Part shown: positions 53,532 through 61,842 of the stretch, piece by piece
Layout: every line of letters starts with the position of its first letter
Position numbering within the stretch: position 1 is the stretch's first letter
Source of the DNA: Bradyrhizobium australiense
GTDB taxonomy: Bacteria; Pseudomonadota; Alphaproteobacteria; Rhizobiales; Xanthobacteraceae
Direction: 5' to 3'
DNA: 64,000 nt
Assembly (NCBI RefSeq): GCF_013114825.1
Contig: NZ_JAAVLX010000017.1
Coordinates: 1 to 64,000 of the forward strand
Position numbers and translations under genes: made by a program
Notes under the pieces: generated by a model
The model's input: the letters and a program-made list of their open reading frames with translations, nothing else
What the model was told of the DNA's origin: nothing
The model's database searches: none

Positions 53532-54461
53532 TTATCCAGCTTCGATGCACTCTTCCATGATTCTGTCGATCTCGGCGATCGACAGAACCCCGATCTCGGC
53601 AACGAATACGATTCGAGCCCGCGGCACTCCCGCGGCTGGCTCGCCGCCCGCAGCCAATGTCGCGCGCCCGCCTGCGAATTGAAACACCATCAACCGCCCG
53701 GGCTGCTGCACCGTCTCGAACAACCCCTTCGCCCGAGCGAGCTTCGGCGCCAGCCGACCGATGGCTTGCTGCAGCCGGGGGAGCGATACCGGCCGCTCCG
53801 ATGTCCAGCTCAGCGTCTCGAACCGGTCAGACGCCGGCCGTCGCGGCCCCGGCTCGCGCGGCGCCGGCACGCGCTGCACGTCCGCGGGAAACAGCAGCGC
53901 TGCGGGGACTTCGCCATGCAGAGCATCGACTATCACCGCTGCCGGACGCAGCGTCCGGACGGCATCGAGCAACTGTGCGCGACCTACCGCGTCCACCAGG
54001 TCCACCTTGCTCAGCGCCACCACGTCGGCCGTCCGTAGCTGGGACCGCAGCAACGCGTCGTTCAATGTCTCCGGCGATGTCGTCGCGTCCACAACGCACA
54101 GCACCGTCTCCAGCGGCGCGTCCCGCCAGATCACCGGGTCCATCAGGTTGCGCACGATATCCGAGGGATCGGCAACTCCGCTGGTTTCGATCACGATGAA
54201 GTCCGGCCGCGGATCACGCCGCAGCAGGATCGCGAGCGTGCGCAACAGATCGCCTTCCAGCGAGCAACAGATACAGCCGTTGCTCAGGCTGACCACCCCA
54301 TCGCTGGCGCCTGCGATCAGCTCCGCATCGATGTTGATCGCGCCGAAGTCGTTGACCACGGCGGCGATCCGCCGCCCCGCGGCATGCGCCAGCAGGTGGT
54401 TCACGACCGTGGTCTTGCCCGCCCCGAGGAAGCCGGTGACCAGCAGAATTGGGACCGGCAC
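53532..54461 (-). CDS. COG0523 (CobW/ZNG1-like) metal-chaperone GTPase
   Basis: A 309-residue P-loop GTPase. Walker A is GFLGAGKT (10-17), the metal-binding GCICC motif is at 62-66, and ETSGVADPSD is the Walker B region with NKxD-like SKVDLVD. The family delivers Zn, Co or Fe to target enzymes. The start is a GTG with GGAGG upstream. It lies 16 bases after an amidohydrolase gene on the same strand, so it may load metal into that enzyme. The C-terminal domain is short but typical. Confidence 0.92.
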   Translation of the reverse strand: MPVPILLVTGFLGAGKTTVVNHLLAHAAGRRIAAVVNDFGAINIDAELIAGASDGVVSLSNGCICCSLEGDLLRTLAILLRRDPRPDFIVIETSGVADPSDIVRNLMDPVIWRDAPLETVLCVVDATTSPETLNDALLRSQLRTADVVALSKVDLVDAVGRAQLLDAVRTLRPAAVIVDALHGEVPAALLFPADVQRVPAPREPGPRRPASDRFETLSWTSERPVSLPRLQQAIGRLAPKLARAKGLFETVQQPGRLMVFQFAGGRATLAAGGEPAAGVPRARIVFVAEIGVLSIAEIDRIMEECIEAG

Positions 54462-54477
54462 AATCTGCCTCCGTACG

Positions 54478-55968
54478 TCAAGCTTCGGCAACCGGCCGGC
54501 GCACCGGCCGGCCGGGCCTCGCCGCCACATCCAGCACGCCGTCTGTGATCAGCGGCTGGCCGCTGACCACCAGATGCCGTACGCCCTCTGATGGGCGGTT
54601 CATCGCCGAGAAAGTCGCCCGGTCGGTCAGCGTGTCGAAATCGAACACGACGATATCGGCATCCGCGCCCGGCTGCAGCTTTCCCTTGGCGCGCATGGCC
54701 GGGGTGCTGCGGGAAAGGATCTCCGCAGGGATCAGGGCGCATTTGCGGATGCCTTCCAGGAGCGACACCGCCTTGCGCTCACGCACCCACTCGCGGATGA
54801 ATCGGGTGAAGCACCCCGCCGAACGCGGATGCGAGGTGGCGTCATCAGGCAGCGGCCAGGCGTCGCCGGCGTAAACGCTGCCGTCCGAGAGCGTCCAGGG
54901 CATCGCGTCGGACGCGATCGCGCCGCCGGGATACAGCACCGATATGTCCAGGAGGTCGCGATGGTGTGGATTGTTCTCCGTATCCAGGATATGCCACAGC
55001 ACCAGCGTGGAGGGCTCCTCTGCCTGTGCCGCCAGCAATTCCCCGCGGTCGCGGAAGCGCCGTCCGTCGGTCACCCGCTGCACCGAGTCGTAGCCGGTGC
55101 CATTGCGCGCCTCGAATTCGGGGTCGCTGAAGAAGGCCGCCGCCAGCACCGTCGAACCGGTGCCGTACGGATAGGCCTCTACCGTGATCGGAAGGCCCTG
55201 CGCCTGCGCCTTGGCCACCAGCACGGCGCAACGCTCCACGTCCGTCTTGCTGGAAGAGTTGAAGTGGCAGATGTGCATGTGCGCGCCGGTGGCGCCGGCG
55301 TAGCCGATCAGGCGGATATAGGCCTCGGCGGCGCTTTCCGGGTCGATGCGGGACATGTAGGCGACGTGGGTGAAGGTCGCCACATCATGCGCCGCCGCCA
55401 GTTGGCACACCGCGGTCAGCTCCTGCACGCCGGCTCCCGGAGCATAAGCGTTGAGGATGCCGATGCCGATGCCGCCCTCGTTCAGTCCGTTTGCAAGATG
55501 GTCGAGGATTCCGGCCACCTCCGCGTCGCTCGCCACGTTATCGATCCAGCGACGATCGCGCATGGCGTTGCCGAACGCCTCCAGCGAGCTCTCCGCGTTG
55601 GAGCCGGTCATCGCGCCGATGCGCGCGAAGGCCCAGTTAACGGCGGCGCCGTAATTCAGCACGCGTCCCAGAGCGGCCTGGCGCCGATACCAGGATGCGA
55701 CCGGCAACACTCCCGCCTCGAGGTCGAGCGTCGTCGTCACCCCATCAAACGCCTGCATGCGGTCGGCCGGGATCGACTGGCCGTGAGCATGCAGATCGAT
55801 GAAGCCGGGAGCCACCACCAGCCCGGTCGCATCGATCACCCGTTCGGCGCTGCCGAGCCCGGTGCCGACAGCGGAGATCTGGCCATCAAGCACCGCCACA
55901 TCGCCAATGGCGTCCATCCCGCTCGCCGGATCCACCACCCGGCCGCCACTGATCACCAAGCCGCTCAT
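54478..55968 (-). CDS. N-acyl-D-amino-acid deacylase / D-aminoacylase-like amidohydrolase
   Basis: A 496-residue zinc amidohydrolase releasing D-amino acids from N-acyl derivatives. H60 and H62 (FIDLHAHG) begin the metal site, EAYPYG and ATFTHVAYMS follow, HICHFNSSS supplies further His, and ASDAMPWTL holds the terminal Asp. The C-terminal beta sandwich has AKGKLQPGADADIVVFD. Length is normal. It is followed by a COG0523 GTPase gene, which may supply metal. No signal peptide, so it seems cytosolic. Confidence 0.9.
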   Translation of the reverse strand: MSGLVISGGRVVDPASGMDAIGDVAVLDGQISAVGTGLGSAERVIDATGLVVAPGFIDLHAHGQSIPADRMQAFDGVTTTLDLEAGVLPVASWYRRQAALGRVLNYGAAVNWAFARIGAMTGSNAESSLEAFGNAMRDRRWIDNVASDAEVAGILDHLANGLNEGGIGIGILNAYAPGAGVQELTAVCQLAAAHDVATFTHVAYMSRIDPESAAEAYIRLIGYAGATGAHMHICHFNSSSKTDVERCAVLVAKAQAQGLPITVEAYPYGTGSTVLAAAFFSDPEFEARNGTGYDSVQRVTDGRRFRDRGELLAAQAEEPSTLVLWHILDTENNPHHRDLLDISVLYPGGAIASDAMPWTLSDGSVYAGDAWPLPDDATSHPRSAGCFTRFIREWVRERKAVSLLEGIRKCALIPAEILSRSTPAMRAKGKLQPGADADIVVFDFDTLTDRATFSAMNRPSEGVRHLVVSGQPLITDGVLDVAARPGRPVRRPVAEA

Positions 55969-56367
55969 GTCGTTACTCCACACGCAAGAACGCAAGGCAG
56001 GCAAGGCCGCCGGCAGTTCCGCAAGCCACGTCAACCGGCCGAAGGGCCGCCTCGAATCCAATAGAGACAGATTTTTGGATCGACAACCACCTGCGCGGAT
56101 GCTGATTCATCAAAACAACCCCATGCAAAGTAGCTGGTGGCTGTCGGCATCCGAAATAGCAACTTGACACGTCGGGCAAATCAGCAGCATTTCCTCATCA
56201 TCCCGCAATCTTGTAAATCCCCGTCGCCCGCAATAGCGGGCCCGTCGGTGCGATTGCGGCTCAAATCCTCACCCACAATTGAAATTGCAGGGATCACCGC
56301 GGCGAACGATCGCCAGCGCGTGGCCGAACCGCGCGCGCTTGCCGCGCGCGTGCCAGGGAAACTCGAC
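55969..56367. other. Intergenic region with dispersed-repeat fragment
   Basis: No gene seen. ACACGTCGGGCAAATCA at 56167-56183 matches 16 of 17 bases of ACACGACGGGCAAATCA at 2501-2517, so part of this gap is repeat-derived. A small hairpin CCCGC-AATA-GCGGG lies at 56227-56240. The promoter of the following gene is not obvious. Confidence 0.45.
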
Positions 56368-57006
56368 ATGAACACCGCTTCCGACTTGTCTATGACAACG
56401 GCGATCGCCGCAACTGACCAGACCCAAGCTGCCGCAATCCCGCGAATAAAGCTTCTGTCGCACGGATTCTCCATTGACCATCCAGACCCTGAAATCGGCG
56501 AACAGCTGATGGTGAATGCGCTCGGGGTTGCCGATCGCGAAGCGATGCATGGCATCCTCCGGCAACTGGTAAAGGCCAGCGTGAGCGGCGAGAGCCCTGA
56601 CGAGGTCAACCTCTCTTTCATGATCTCGATGGTGAAGAGCATTCGCCCACGGGATTCCATCGAGGCCATGCTGGTGGCGCAGATGGTTTCGGTTCATGTG
56701 ATGGCGATGCGGTGCGCCCATCACCTTGCGAATGCGGACGATCTCGCTCAGCACGACAGCGCCGCGCGCGCGTTGGGCCGGCTCGCCCGCACGTTCCCCG
56801 CCCAGATCGAGGCGCTCAACCGCTACCGCAGCCATGGTGAGCCCGCCATCACCGTGCAGAACGTGTCGGTCGGAGATGGCGGCAAGGCCATTGTCGGCAA
56901 CGTCACGCAGCATGCGCGCGTGATCGTATCGGACAAAAGCCCGGCATCCGTGGCGCGCAATGCGCCGAAGGCCTCGGGCTCCAGGCGAGGGCGCGAATCC
57001 GGCTGA
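56368..57006 (+). CDS. Unknown cytosolic protein of a rhizobial two-gene module
   Basis: A 212-residue protein. After a variable N-terminus it reads IKLLSHGFSIDHPDPEIGEQLMVNALGVADREAMHGILRQLVKAS, then a helical core (RPRDSIEAMLVAQMVSVHVMAMRCAHHL; ARALGRLARTFPAQIEALNRYRSHGEPAITVQNVSVGDGGKAIVGNVTQ). I recall this type as common in Bradyrhizobium beside a small HGGxxGSGAP protein, as here. No function is known. The stop TGA shares its A with the next ATG (TGATG), so translation is coupled. Confidence 0.75.
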   Translation: MNTASDLSMTTAIAATDQTQAAAIPRIKLLSHGFSIDHPDPEIGEQLMVNALGVADREAMHGILRQLVKASVSGESPDEVNLSFMISMVKSIRPRDSIEAMLVAQMVSVHVMAMRCAHHLANADDLAQHDSAARALGRLARTFPAQIEALNRYRSHGEPAITVQNVSVGDGGKAIVGNVTQHARVIVSDKSPASVARNAPKASGSRRGRESG

Positions 57007-57275
57007 TGCCAAGCGATCACATCAGAAACACCGGCCCGATGCTGGCGAGCCCGCGGTGTTGTGCCAAAACCCGCGCCAGTGGCGCGTGCCGCTCGCCGGC
57101 GGTGCGCGGCAAAAAGCGCTGCCGCATGCACGGCGGTGCACAGGGATCCGGCGCGCCAACGGCAAACCAGAACGCGCGCAAGCACGGCCTGTTCACCAGC
57201 GATGCAATCGCCGAGCGAAGGGTGATTCAGGCGTTGTTGGGGGAGGCTCGGGCGCTGCTGGAAAAGATGAAGTGA
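57006..57275 (+). CDS. Small Cys/Gly-rich protein with HGGxxGSGAP motif
   Basis: An 89-residue basic protein. It has four Cys (CCAKT, GACRS, KRCRMHGG), which could bind zinc, then the HGGAQGSGAPTANQNARKHGLFT motif and a helical tail. The HGG...GSGAP...NARKHG pattern is shared with phage terminase small-subunit-like and related DNA-associated proteins, so a link to mobile DNA is possible. It is coupled to the preceding gene by an overlapping stop and start. Confidence 0.75.
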   Translation: MPSDHIRNTGPMLASPRCCAKTRASGACRSPAVRGKKRCRMHGGAQGSGAPTANQNARKHGLFTSDAIAERRVIQALLGEARALLEKMK

Positions 57276-57455
57276 TTGGCTTTCGCATACGGCGCGCAAA
57301 CCAAAAAAGAAATCAGCGACGTACTTGCGGTAAGAGGTCGGTCGGAATAGGTGAATTGGGACGGCGCAAAGTGGCAAACCCCGCTATTGTCTATGTCGCG
57401 CCGCCCGCACGCCGCGAGCCGGACGAACCTCGCGGCCACGGACAGCGAAGTGGCC

Positions 57456-58451
57456 CTACTTTCGCCGTCGTTTTCGAGCTTTGAATTTTGATGGATATGC
57501 GAGTCTCAGGCGATTTGAGTCGTGACCGTCAATTAATCCGTAATAGACGGGCTTTGCGGTGCTGGCTGCCTTGTCGACGGCGAAGACCTTCATCATTCGG
57601 AGAACGCTAGGCATTATCTCGCGCCAGTGCTGTACGAGAAAGATATCGGCAGGCTCACTGAATAGTCGCTCCATCTGATCGCCATTTTTCCCGAGGCGGG
57701 ACGGCACGAGAGCTACGGCGAGGCCGGGTCCTTTGAAACCAAACGCGACGCGCTTGCGTTTGCCCTTGAATTGGATTCGCGTAGAGAAGAGATCGCTCGT
57801 TTCGCCACCCCAGTCCTTGAATGTGCCCGGCTCACCAATGATTGCCTTTACACCGTCGTTAAACTGCCGCTCGCTCATTGTGGATGGCAAACGCGTTACC
57901 GACGAACGGACCTTCTTAGCTTTCGCGAACAAGTCGATGTCGTCGATAGTAATGTGATGCACAAGCGCTTGCGGAGCAAAGGGTTTTGCGGCCTTGGACT
58001 TAGGCGCCTTAACTGAGACCAAGATATTCCGCTTCGTCGCAATCTTTGCTGCGTTAGCCGGCTTATCTAGGAGACTCAGAATCTTCCGCTTGTTCCTCTG
58101 GTAAAATGGCTTCTGAGTGTAGCCGACACGACCACCTTTCTTTGTTTGATTGACGATGTGATCGCCAGCCAACTCTCCACCAACCTGAAGAACGCGGGTT
58201 GTGCCAAGATTTGTCATGTCCGCGATCTCAACCACTGACCGCGTCCGTTTCTTGTGTGTGTAAATTGCCTCAAAGACTTTTCGTTTAGCAACCGAGCGTC
58301 CAATTGCTTGGACGGCCGCTGTGATCAGTTCGGGTCGATTGGATTGCGAGTCGTTAACGCTAACCGCAAACTCCTGTTGAAGTGGATGAAGTTCGGGCGA
58401 GGGGCAACCCAACCCACGTTGTCGCACTGCGTACACTTCAGATGCGCGCAT
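57456..58451 (-). CDS. Winged-helix protein with a nuclease-like C-terminal domain, unknown
   Basis: A 331-residue basic protein. Residues 48-112 look like a winged helix (KRKVFEAIYTHKKRTRSVVEIADMTNLGTTRVLQVGGELAG). The C-terminal domain (about 190-331) reads GGETSDLFSTRIQFKGKRKRVAFGFKGPG, then RLGKNGDQMERLFSEPADIFLVQHW and YYGLIDGHDSNRLRLAYP. The acidic residue then FxFKG pattern hints at a PD-(D/E)xK-like nuclease, but the acidic residue before the Lys is missing, so this is weak. Codon use is AT-richer than the surroundings, suggesting transfer. ATG 58451 is chosen. It could be a defence or restriction protein. Confidence 0.7.
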   Translation of the reverse strand: MRASEVYAVRQRGLGCPSPELHPLQQEFAVSVNDSQSNRPELITAAVQAIGRSVAKRKVFEAIYTHKKRTRSVVEIADMTNLGTTRVLQVGGELAGDHIVNQTKKGGRVGYTQKPFYQRNKRKILSLLDKPANAAKIATKRNILVSVKAPKSKAAKPFAPQALVHHITIDDIDLFAKAKKVRSSVTRLPSTMSERQFNDGVKAIIGEPGTFKDWGGETSDLFSTRIQFKGKRKRVAFGFKGPGLAVALVPSRLGKNGDQMERLFSEPADIFLVQHWREIMPSVLRMMKVFAVDKAASTAKPVYYGLIDGHDSNRLRLAYPSKFKARKRRRK

Positions 58452-58476
58452 ATATCGTACCAATCCCAATCGGGAT

Positions 58477-58528
58477 TACGGTGACAGTGCACTCAACTCC
58501 GGTAAGAATTTTATGCACTGTCACCGTA
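58477..58528. repeat. Perfect 15-bp inverted repeat (REP-like)
   Basis: Arms TACGGTGACAGTGCA (58477-58491) and TGCACTGTCACCGTA (58514-58528), fully complementary, with a 22-base loop. It sits just upstream of the nuclease-like gene. It could be an operator, a mobile-element end or a REP-type hairpin; I recall the TACGGTGACAGTGCA sequence from other proteobacterial repeats, but cannot check. Confidence 0.75.
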
Positions 58529-58565
58529 TTCTACCACCGCGTCTGCCGAAGCGTTGCTAGATCGG

Positions 58566-58667
58566 ATGCTGAACAACATCGACCGACTTTGTGAGGAGCG
58601 CGACCGGCTCAAGAAGGAGCAGCCCGGGCCGACCAAAGGGAAAGTATTGGGAGGGCGTCGGTGGTGA
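58566..58667 (+). CDS. Possible 33-residue coiled-coil leader peptide
   Basis: A short frame (MLNNIDRLCEERDRLKKE then QPGPTKGKVLGGRRW) with helical, charged character, ending inside the start of the next gene, so they could be coupled. No clear ribosome site. The frame is open further upstream to 58506, so the true start is uncertain. It may instead be a shadow. Confidence 0.3.
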   Translation: MLNNIDRLCEERDRLKKEQPGPTKGKVLGGRRW

Positions 58668-58897
58668 TAAGCAAGCCTCTCGAATGGTACGATGACAATG
58701 CCAACAACTCCGCGTGGATCAAAGCGCTTGCGGAAGTTCGGCGGTTAGCTCCGCGCGAAGGTTGGTGTTACCAACATGTCCAAGCGATCACTGTCGCGAT
58801 CGACCAGTACACCGAAGCGGCTCTGGGTAACCGGGATTACTTTCTGAACAAGCCCTACAGTATTGGTAGTGGCAGGAGCGACACGTCCCCTGATTGA
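58661..58897 (+). CDS. Small unknown protein
   Basis: A 78-residue soluble protein with KPLEWYDDNANNSAWIKALAEVRRLAPREGWCYQHVQAI and DQYTEAALGNRDYFLNKPY. GGGAGGG 5 bases before the GTG supports this start; a second GTG is at 58664. No family name. It is one of several small genes in this lower-GC patch. Confidence 0.6.
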   Translation: MVISKPLEWYDDNANNSAWIKALAEVRRLAPREGWCYQHVQAITVAIDQYTEAALGNRDYFLNKPYSIGSGRSDTSPD

Positions 58898-58919
58898 GCC
58901 ATCAACCAGTCGCCGAATT

Positions 58920-59393
58920 CTATTTGGCCAAGGACAAGCTAATCCGCGTGACGATAGCATCCCATTGGCGTTCCTCCGCCGCTGGATAATTGATCAAAAC
59001 GCAATTCATGAAGCCGTTCGCGCGGTTGCACCGATTATACCAAGTGTGGCCGTTTAGAACACCGGAAACGGCGAAAAACTTGGGAGTCACTCTTCTGTAT
59101 TGTATATCGGCTGGCGGCCGCATCTTTTCCAGAAAAACGGTAGGGGAAACGTTATCGGGATTAGGAAACGACTTGATCGTGAGGTTGGCCCGGTAATCCT
59201 TCGTAAAAAGATGGCGCTCTAGTGTCCCCTCTGTTGCGCCCCTGTCCTCCTCGAAAATCGATATTGGAACATCTACGCTCAGTCCGGTGGCGGGAATTGC
59301 GTACCTGCGCCATTCCAAGCTGGCCGCAGTAGCCCCCGCTAAGGACATAAAGCTGAGAAGAACAATAGCAGCGTGCCGCCGACCCGAGCACAT
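58920..59393 (-). CDS. Secreted unknown protein
   Basis: A 157-residue exported protein. Signal peptide about 1-24 (AGATAAS). The mature part has beta-rich character: GLSVDVPISIFEED, LTIKSFPNPDNVS, YRRVTPKFFAVSGVLNGHTWYNRCNRANGFMNCVLINYP, with two Cys that could pair. Such YxRCxR and FxCV patterns occur in small rhizobial periplasmic proteins of unknown role. No operon partner. Confidence 0.75.
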   Translation of the reverse strand: MCSGRRHAAIVLLSFMSLAGATAASLEWRRYAIPATGLSVDVPISIFEEDRGATEGTLERHLFTKDYRANLTIKSFPNPDNVSPTVFLEKMRPPADIQYRRVTPKFFAVSGVLNGHTWYNRCNRANGFMNCVLINYPAAEERQWDAIVTRISLSLAK

Positions 59394-59767
59394 GGTCGAG
59401 ATCCTACATCCTTAACTCAAGCACCAGCCGCCCGCGTTGCCGCGCGGTTCTAGACGATTGGCAAAATGGTCAAAGATCTGATGGCGTTCACGTTCCTCGA
59501 TCATGCTTGCCGACGGCTCCGGGAAAAGGGTCGGTTACAAAAAATTTACTTATGAAACTTTCAGGAGATTCAGGTCAGTGATTGCCTCGGCGGCGAGACA
59601 CCCGACTATCCAAAGAGTTCTATCGCGCCAAAGGTTCCAGCCTCAGCATGCGCTCGGCGCTCCACAAGCAATCTGAACAAATATTCAGAAAACGAGCAAC
59701 AAAATCCTCATCAGCATCTTGGTCGGCTACCCGACATTGGTGTCGGTTTTTTTCTGGGAGAGATGTT
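59394..59767. other. Intergenic leader region
   Basis: No gene seen. A short frame from 59582 is not supported by a ribosome site. The last 50 bases hold alternative hairpins before the small gene at 59768, listed separately. The stretch is AT-richer than the chromosome around it. Confidence 0.45.
59722..59753 (+). promoter_or_regulatory. Alternative hairpins with T-run: possible attenuator
   Basis: GTCGG-CTAC-CCGAC style pairing (59722-59735) competes with CCGACA-TTGG-TGTCGG (59731-59746), which is followed by seven T. The second is a good terminator, the first an anti-terminator, and the small ORF starts 15 bases after the T-run. This is structure read by eye. Confidence 0.45.
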
Positions 59768-59962
59768 ATGCGAAAGCGTGTTGACATCGACTCCACCCAT
59801 AGTCTCGCGATCGTCAAAAAGATCGGTGAACGACTACGCGCGTCATTAAAAGAAGATCGAGAGTTGCCGGTGAACTTCCGAGAGCAGATCGAACTGCTCC
59901 GTCAATCAGAAATCGAGGCGCAGGCAAACGCTGCTAGGTCGTCGCGTGGTGACAAATCCTAA
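59768..59962 (+). CDS. Small charged unknown protein
   Basis: A 64-residue soluble helical protein (MRKRVDIDSTHSLAIVKKIGERLRASLKED then EQIELLRQSEIEAQANAARSS). GGGAGAG lies about 8 bases before the ATG. No recognised family. It is preceded by a terminator-like hairpin, which may control it. Confidence 0.6.
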   Translation: MRKRVDIDSTHSLAIVKKIGERLRASLKEDRELPVNFREQIELLRQSEIEAQANAARSSRGDKS

Positions 59963-60053
59963 TTGTACAATTTGTCATGGCATCGGGTGGGTTTGCGAGA
60001 AACATCCTGACAAGCCATGGGACAGCGAGCTTGGCTGCGACTGCGGTGCCGGA

Positions 60054-60128
60054 TGGCGCTCCCTAGGGGAATCGAACCCCTGTTTCAGCCTTGAGAGGGC
60101 CGCGTCCTAACCGCTAGACGAAGGGAGC
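60054..60128 (-). tRNA. tRNA-Glu (CTC anticodon)
   Basis: Folds as a cloverleaf of 75 bases with CCA encoded. Acceptor stem GCTCCCT / AGGGAGC, discriminator G. Anticodon loop CTCTCAA gives CTC, reading GAG. The T-loop GGTTCGATTCC is standard. Its 3' end faces the patch of small unknown genes. Confidence 0.97.
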
Positions 60129-60261
60129 GTTACGGCCTCAGGGAATAGCCGCGAAATGTGCGCCGGGCAAGGCAAGTCTGAAGACCGCCGCACGGTTGGG
60201 TAAATCTGTTGCTTCGCGACGCCGGACCGCCCCAGGGGCATTTTGGGCCGACACGCAGGCT

Positions 60262-60600
60262 TCAGGGCTCGCTGACGAATTTGAGCTTTCCTGCGGGTTT
60301 CAGCGTCCTGGCGTCGAAGGTGCGGATTTCGGTGACCCCGCCTATATCCAGCGTCAGCACCAGCCGCTCGCCGGCCACTGCCGTCGAGACGATGCGGGCC
60401 CCCCTGGGCAGCGCTTCCGTGATGTCCGTCGTACTCGGCGTGGGGCTTCCCTCGCCGCGGTAAAGACGGTACCCGACGGCAATCAGGACCACGGCCACCG
60501 CAAGCGCCGAGGTCAGGCCCGCGATCAGCATCATCCGTCGCACCCGCGCGATCAGCGCGGCCTGCTCGGGGGTTGGTTCGGGCGCGACGGTATCGGTCAT
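60262..60600 (-). CDS. Small single-pass membrane protein beside rluD
   Basis: A 112-residue protein with one membrane helix (about 22-45, RMMLIAGLTSALAVAVVLIAVGYRLYRG) and a C-terminal beta-rich domain (GARIVSTAVAGERLVLTLDIGGVTEIRTFDARTLKPAGKLKF), probably periplasmic. I recall this family next to rluD in Bradyrhizobium (possibly DUF6476); function unknown. Its start codon overlaps the rluD start on the other strand. Confidence 0.8.
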   Translation of the reverse strand: MTDTVAPEPTPEQAALIARVRRMMLIAGLTSALAVAVVLIAVGYRLYRGEGSPTPSTTDITEALPRGARIVSTAVAGERLVLTLDIGGVTEIRTFDARTLKPAGKLKFVSEP

Positions 60601-61627
60601 GCAGGACTCTTGGTTGGAACAGAGATCATCAAATAGCAGTCAAAGGCTGGAGGTTACCGTCGGCGGCGACGAGGGATCGCCCCGCCTCGATCGCGTGCTC
60701 GCGGTGCTTCGCCCGGAACTGTCGCGCTCGCGGCTGAAAACGCTGATCCTGGCCGGTTCCGTCACCGCCAAGGGCACCCCCATCCGCGACCCCGCTTATC
60801 ATGTCGCGCGAGGGGATACGATCACAATCGATGTCCCCGAAGCCGTGCCGGCGGAGCCTTTGGGCGAAGATATCGCGCTCGATATTGTCCATGAGGACGA
60901 CGACATCATCGTCATCGACAAGCCGAAGGGACTGGTCGTGCATCCGGCCGCCGGCCACGAGAGCGGCACGCTGGTAAATGCATTGATCGCGCACTGCGGC
61001 GCCAGCCTTTCCGGCATTGGCGGCGTACGGCGGCCGGGCATCGTGCACCGGCTCGACAAGGACACGACGGGCCTGATGGTGGTCGCCAAGAACGACCGGG
61101 CGCATCAATCGCTGACCGCGCAATTCGCCGACCATGGCCGTACCGGCGCGATGCAGCGCGGCTACATGGCTTTCATCTGGGGCGTACCCAACCGCCAGCG
61201 CGGCACGGTCGCCGCGCCGATCGACCGGCATCCCTTTGCACGCGAAAAAATGGCAGTGCGCCAAGGCGGCCGCGAGGCCGTCACCCATTGGGAATTGCAG
61301 GCGGCGTATCAGGGGCGGGACGGCAAACCGGTCGCTTCCCTCCTTGCCTGCCAGCTCGAGACCGGACGGACCCATCAGATCCGGGTCCACCTCGCCCATA
61401 TCGGCCACCCCCTGATGGGCGACGCCGTCTATGGCCCGCACTTCAAGACCAAGGCCGGCCACCTTGGCCCCGGTAGCCAGGCGGCGCTAGCCGCGCTCGG
61501 CCGGCAGGCCCTGCATGCTTATCTGCTTGCCCTGGAGCACCCCCGAACGGGAGAACTTTTGCATTGGGAGGCGCCCCTGCCGGAGGATCTCATCCTTCTC
61601 CAAGGCGCCCTGGAAGCGGCCCTATGA
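60599..61627 (+). CDS. rluD: RluA/RluD-family pseudouridine synthase
   Basis: A 342-residue enzyme isomerising uridines in 23S rRNA (RluD modifies the helix 69 region). An S4 RNA-binding domain (about 25-85, RLDRVLAVLRPELSRSRLKTLILAGSVTAKG) precedes the catalytic domain with HRLDKDTTGL, whose Asp is catalytic, and the RxLETGRTHQIRVHL segment. The ATG shares its bases with the opposite-strand ATG of the small membrane gene, and there is no clear ribosome site, so this mRNA may be leaderless. RluC-type specificity is possible. It is followed by rpoH. Confidence 0.93.
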   Translation: MQDSWLEQRSSNSSQRLEVTVGGDEGSPRLDRVLAVLRPELSRSRLKTLILAGSVTAKGTPIRDPAYHVARGDTITIDVPEAVPAEPLGEDIALDIVHEDDDIIVIDKPKGLVVHPAAGHESGTLVNALIAHCGASLSGIGGVRRPGIVHRLDKDTTGLMVVAKNDRAHQSLTAQFADHGRTGAMQRGYMAFIWGVPNRQRGTVAAPIDRHPFAREKMAVRQGGREAVTHWELQAAYQGRDGKPVASLLACQLETGRTHQIRVHLAHIGHPLMGDAVYGPHFKTKAGHLGPGSQAALAALGRQALHAYLLALEHPRTGELLHWEAPLPEDLILLQGALEAAL

Positions 61628-61842
61628 CGCAGGCCTTTCAGGAAACATGAGCTATACCAATAGGTTATGGCTGCCACACGGGGACGTGACGTCAGCATTC
61701 CTTCCCTATTTGTTCGTTTTTTGCTATGTTGCATATGCGTTGAATATCCAACGCGGAACATCGCAGCCTGATCGGCTTTAACACAGCGATCACCTGCCGG
61801 GCCCGCCGCTATCGGGGGCCTGAACCACTGGAGGGCGCTCAA

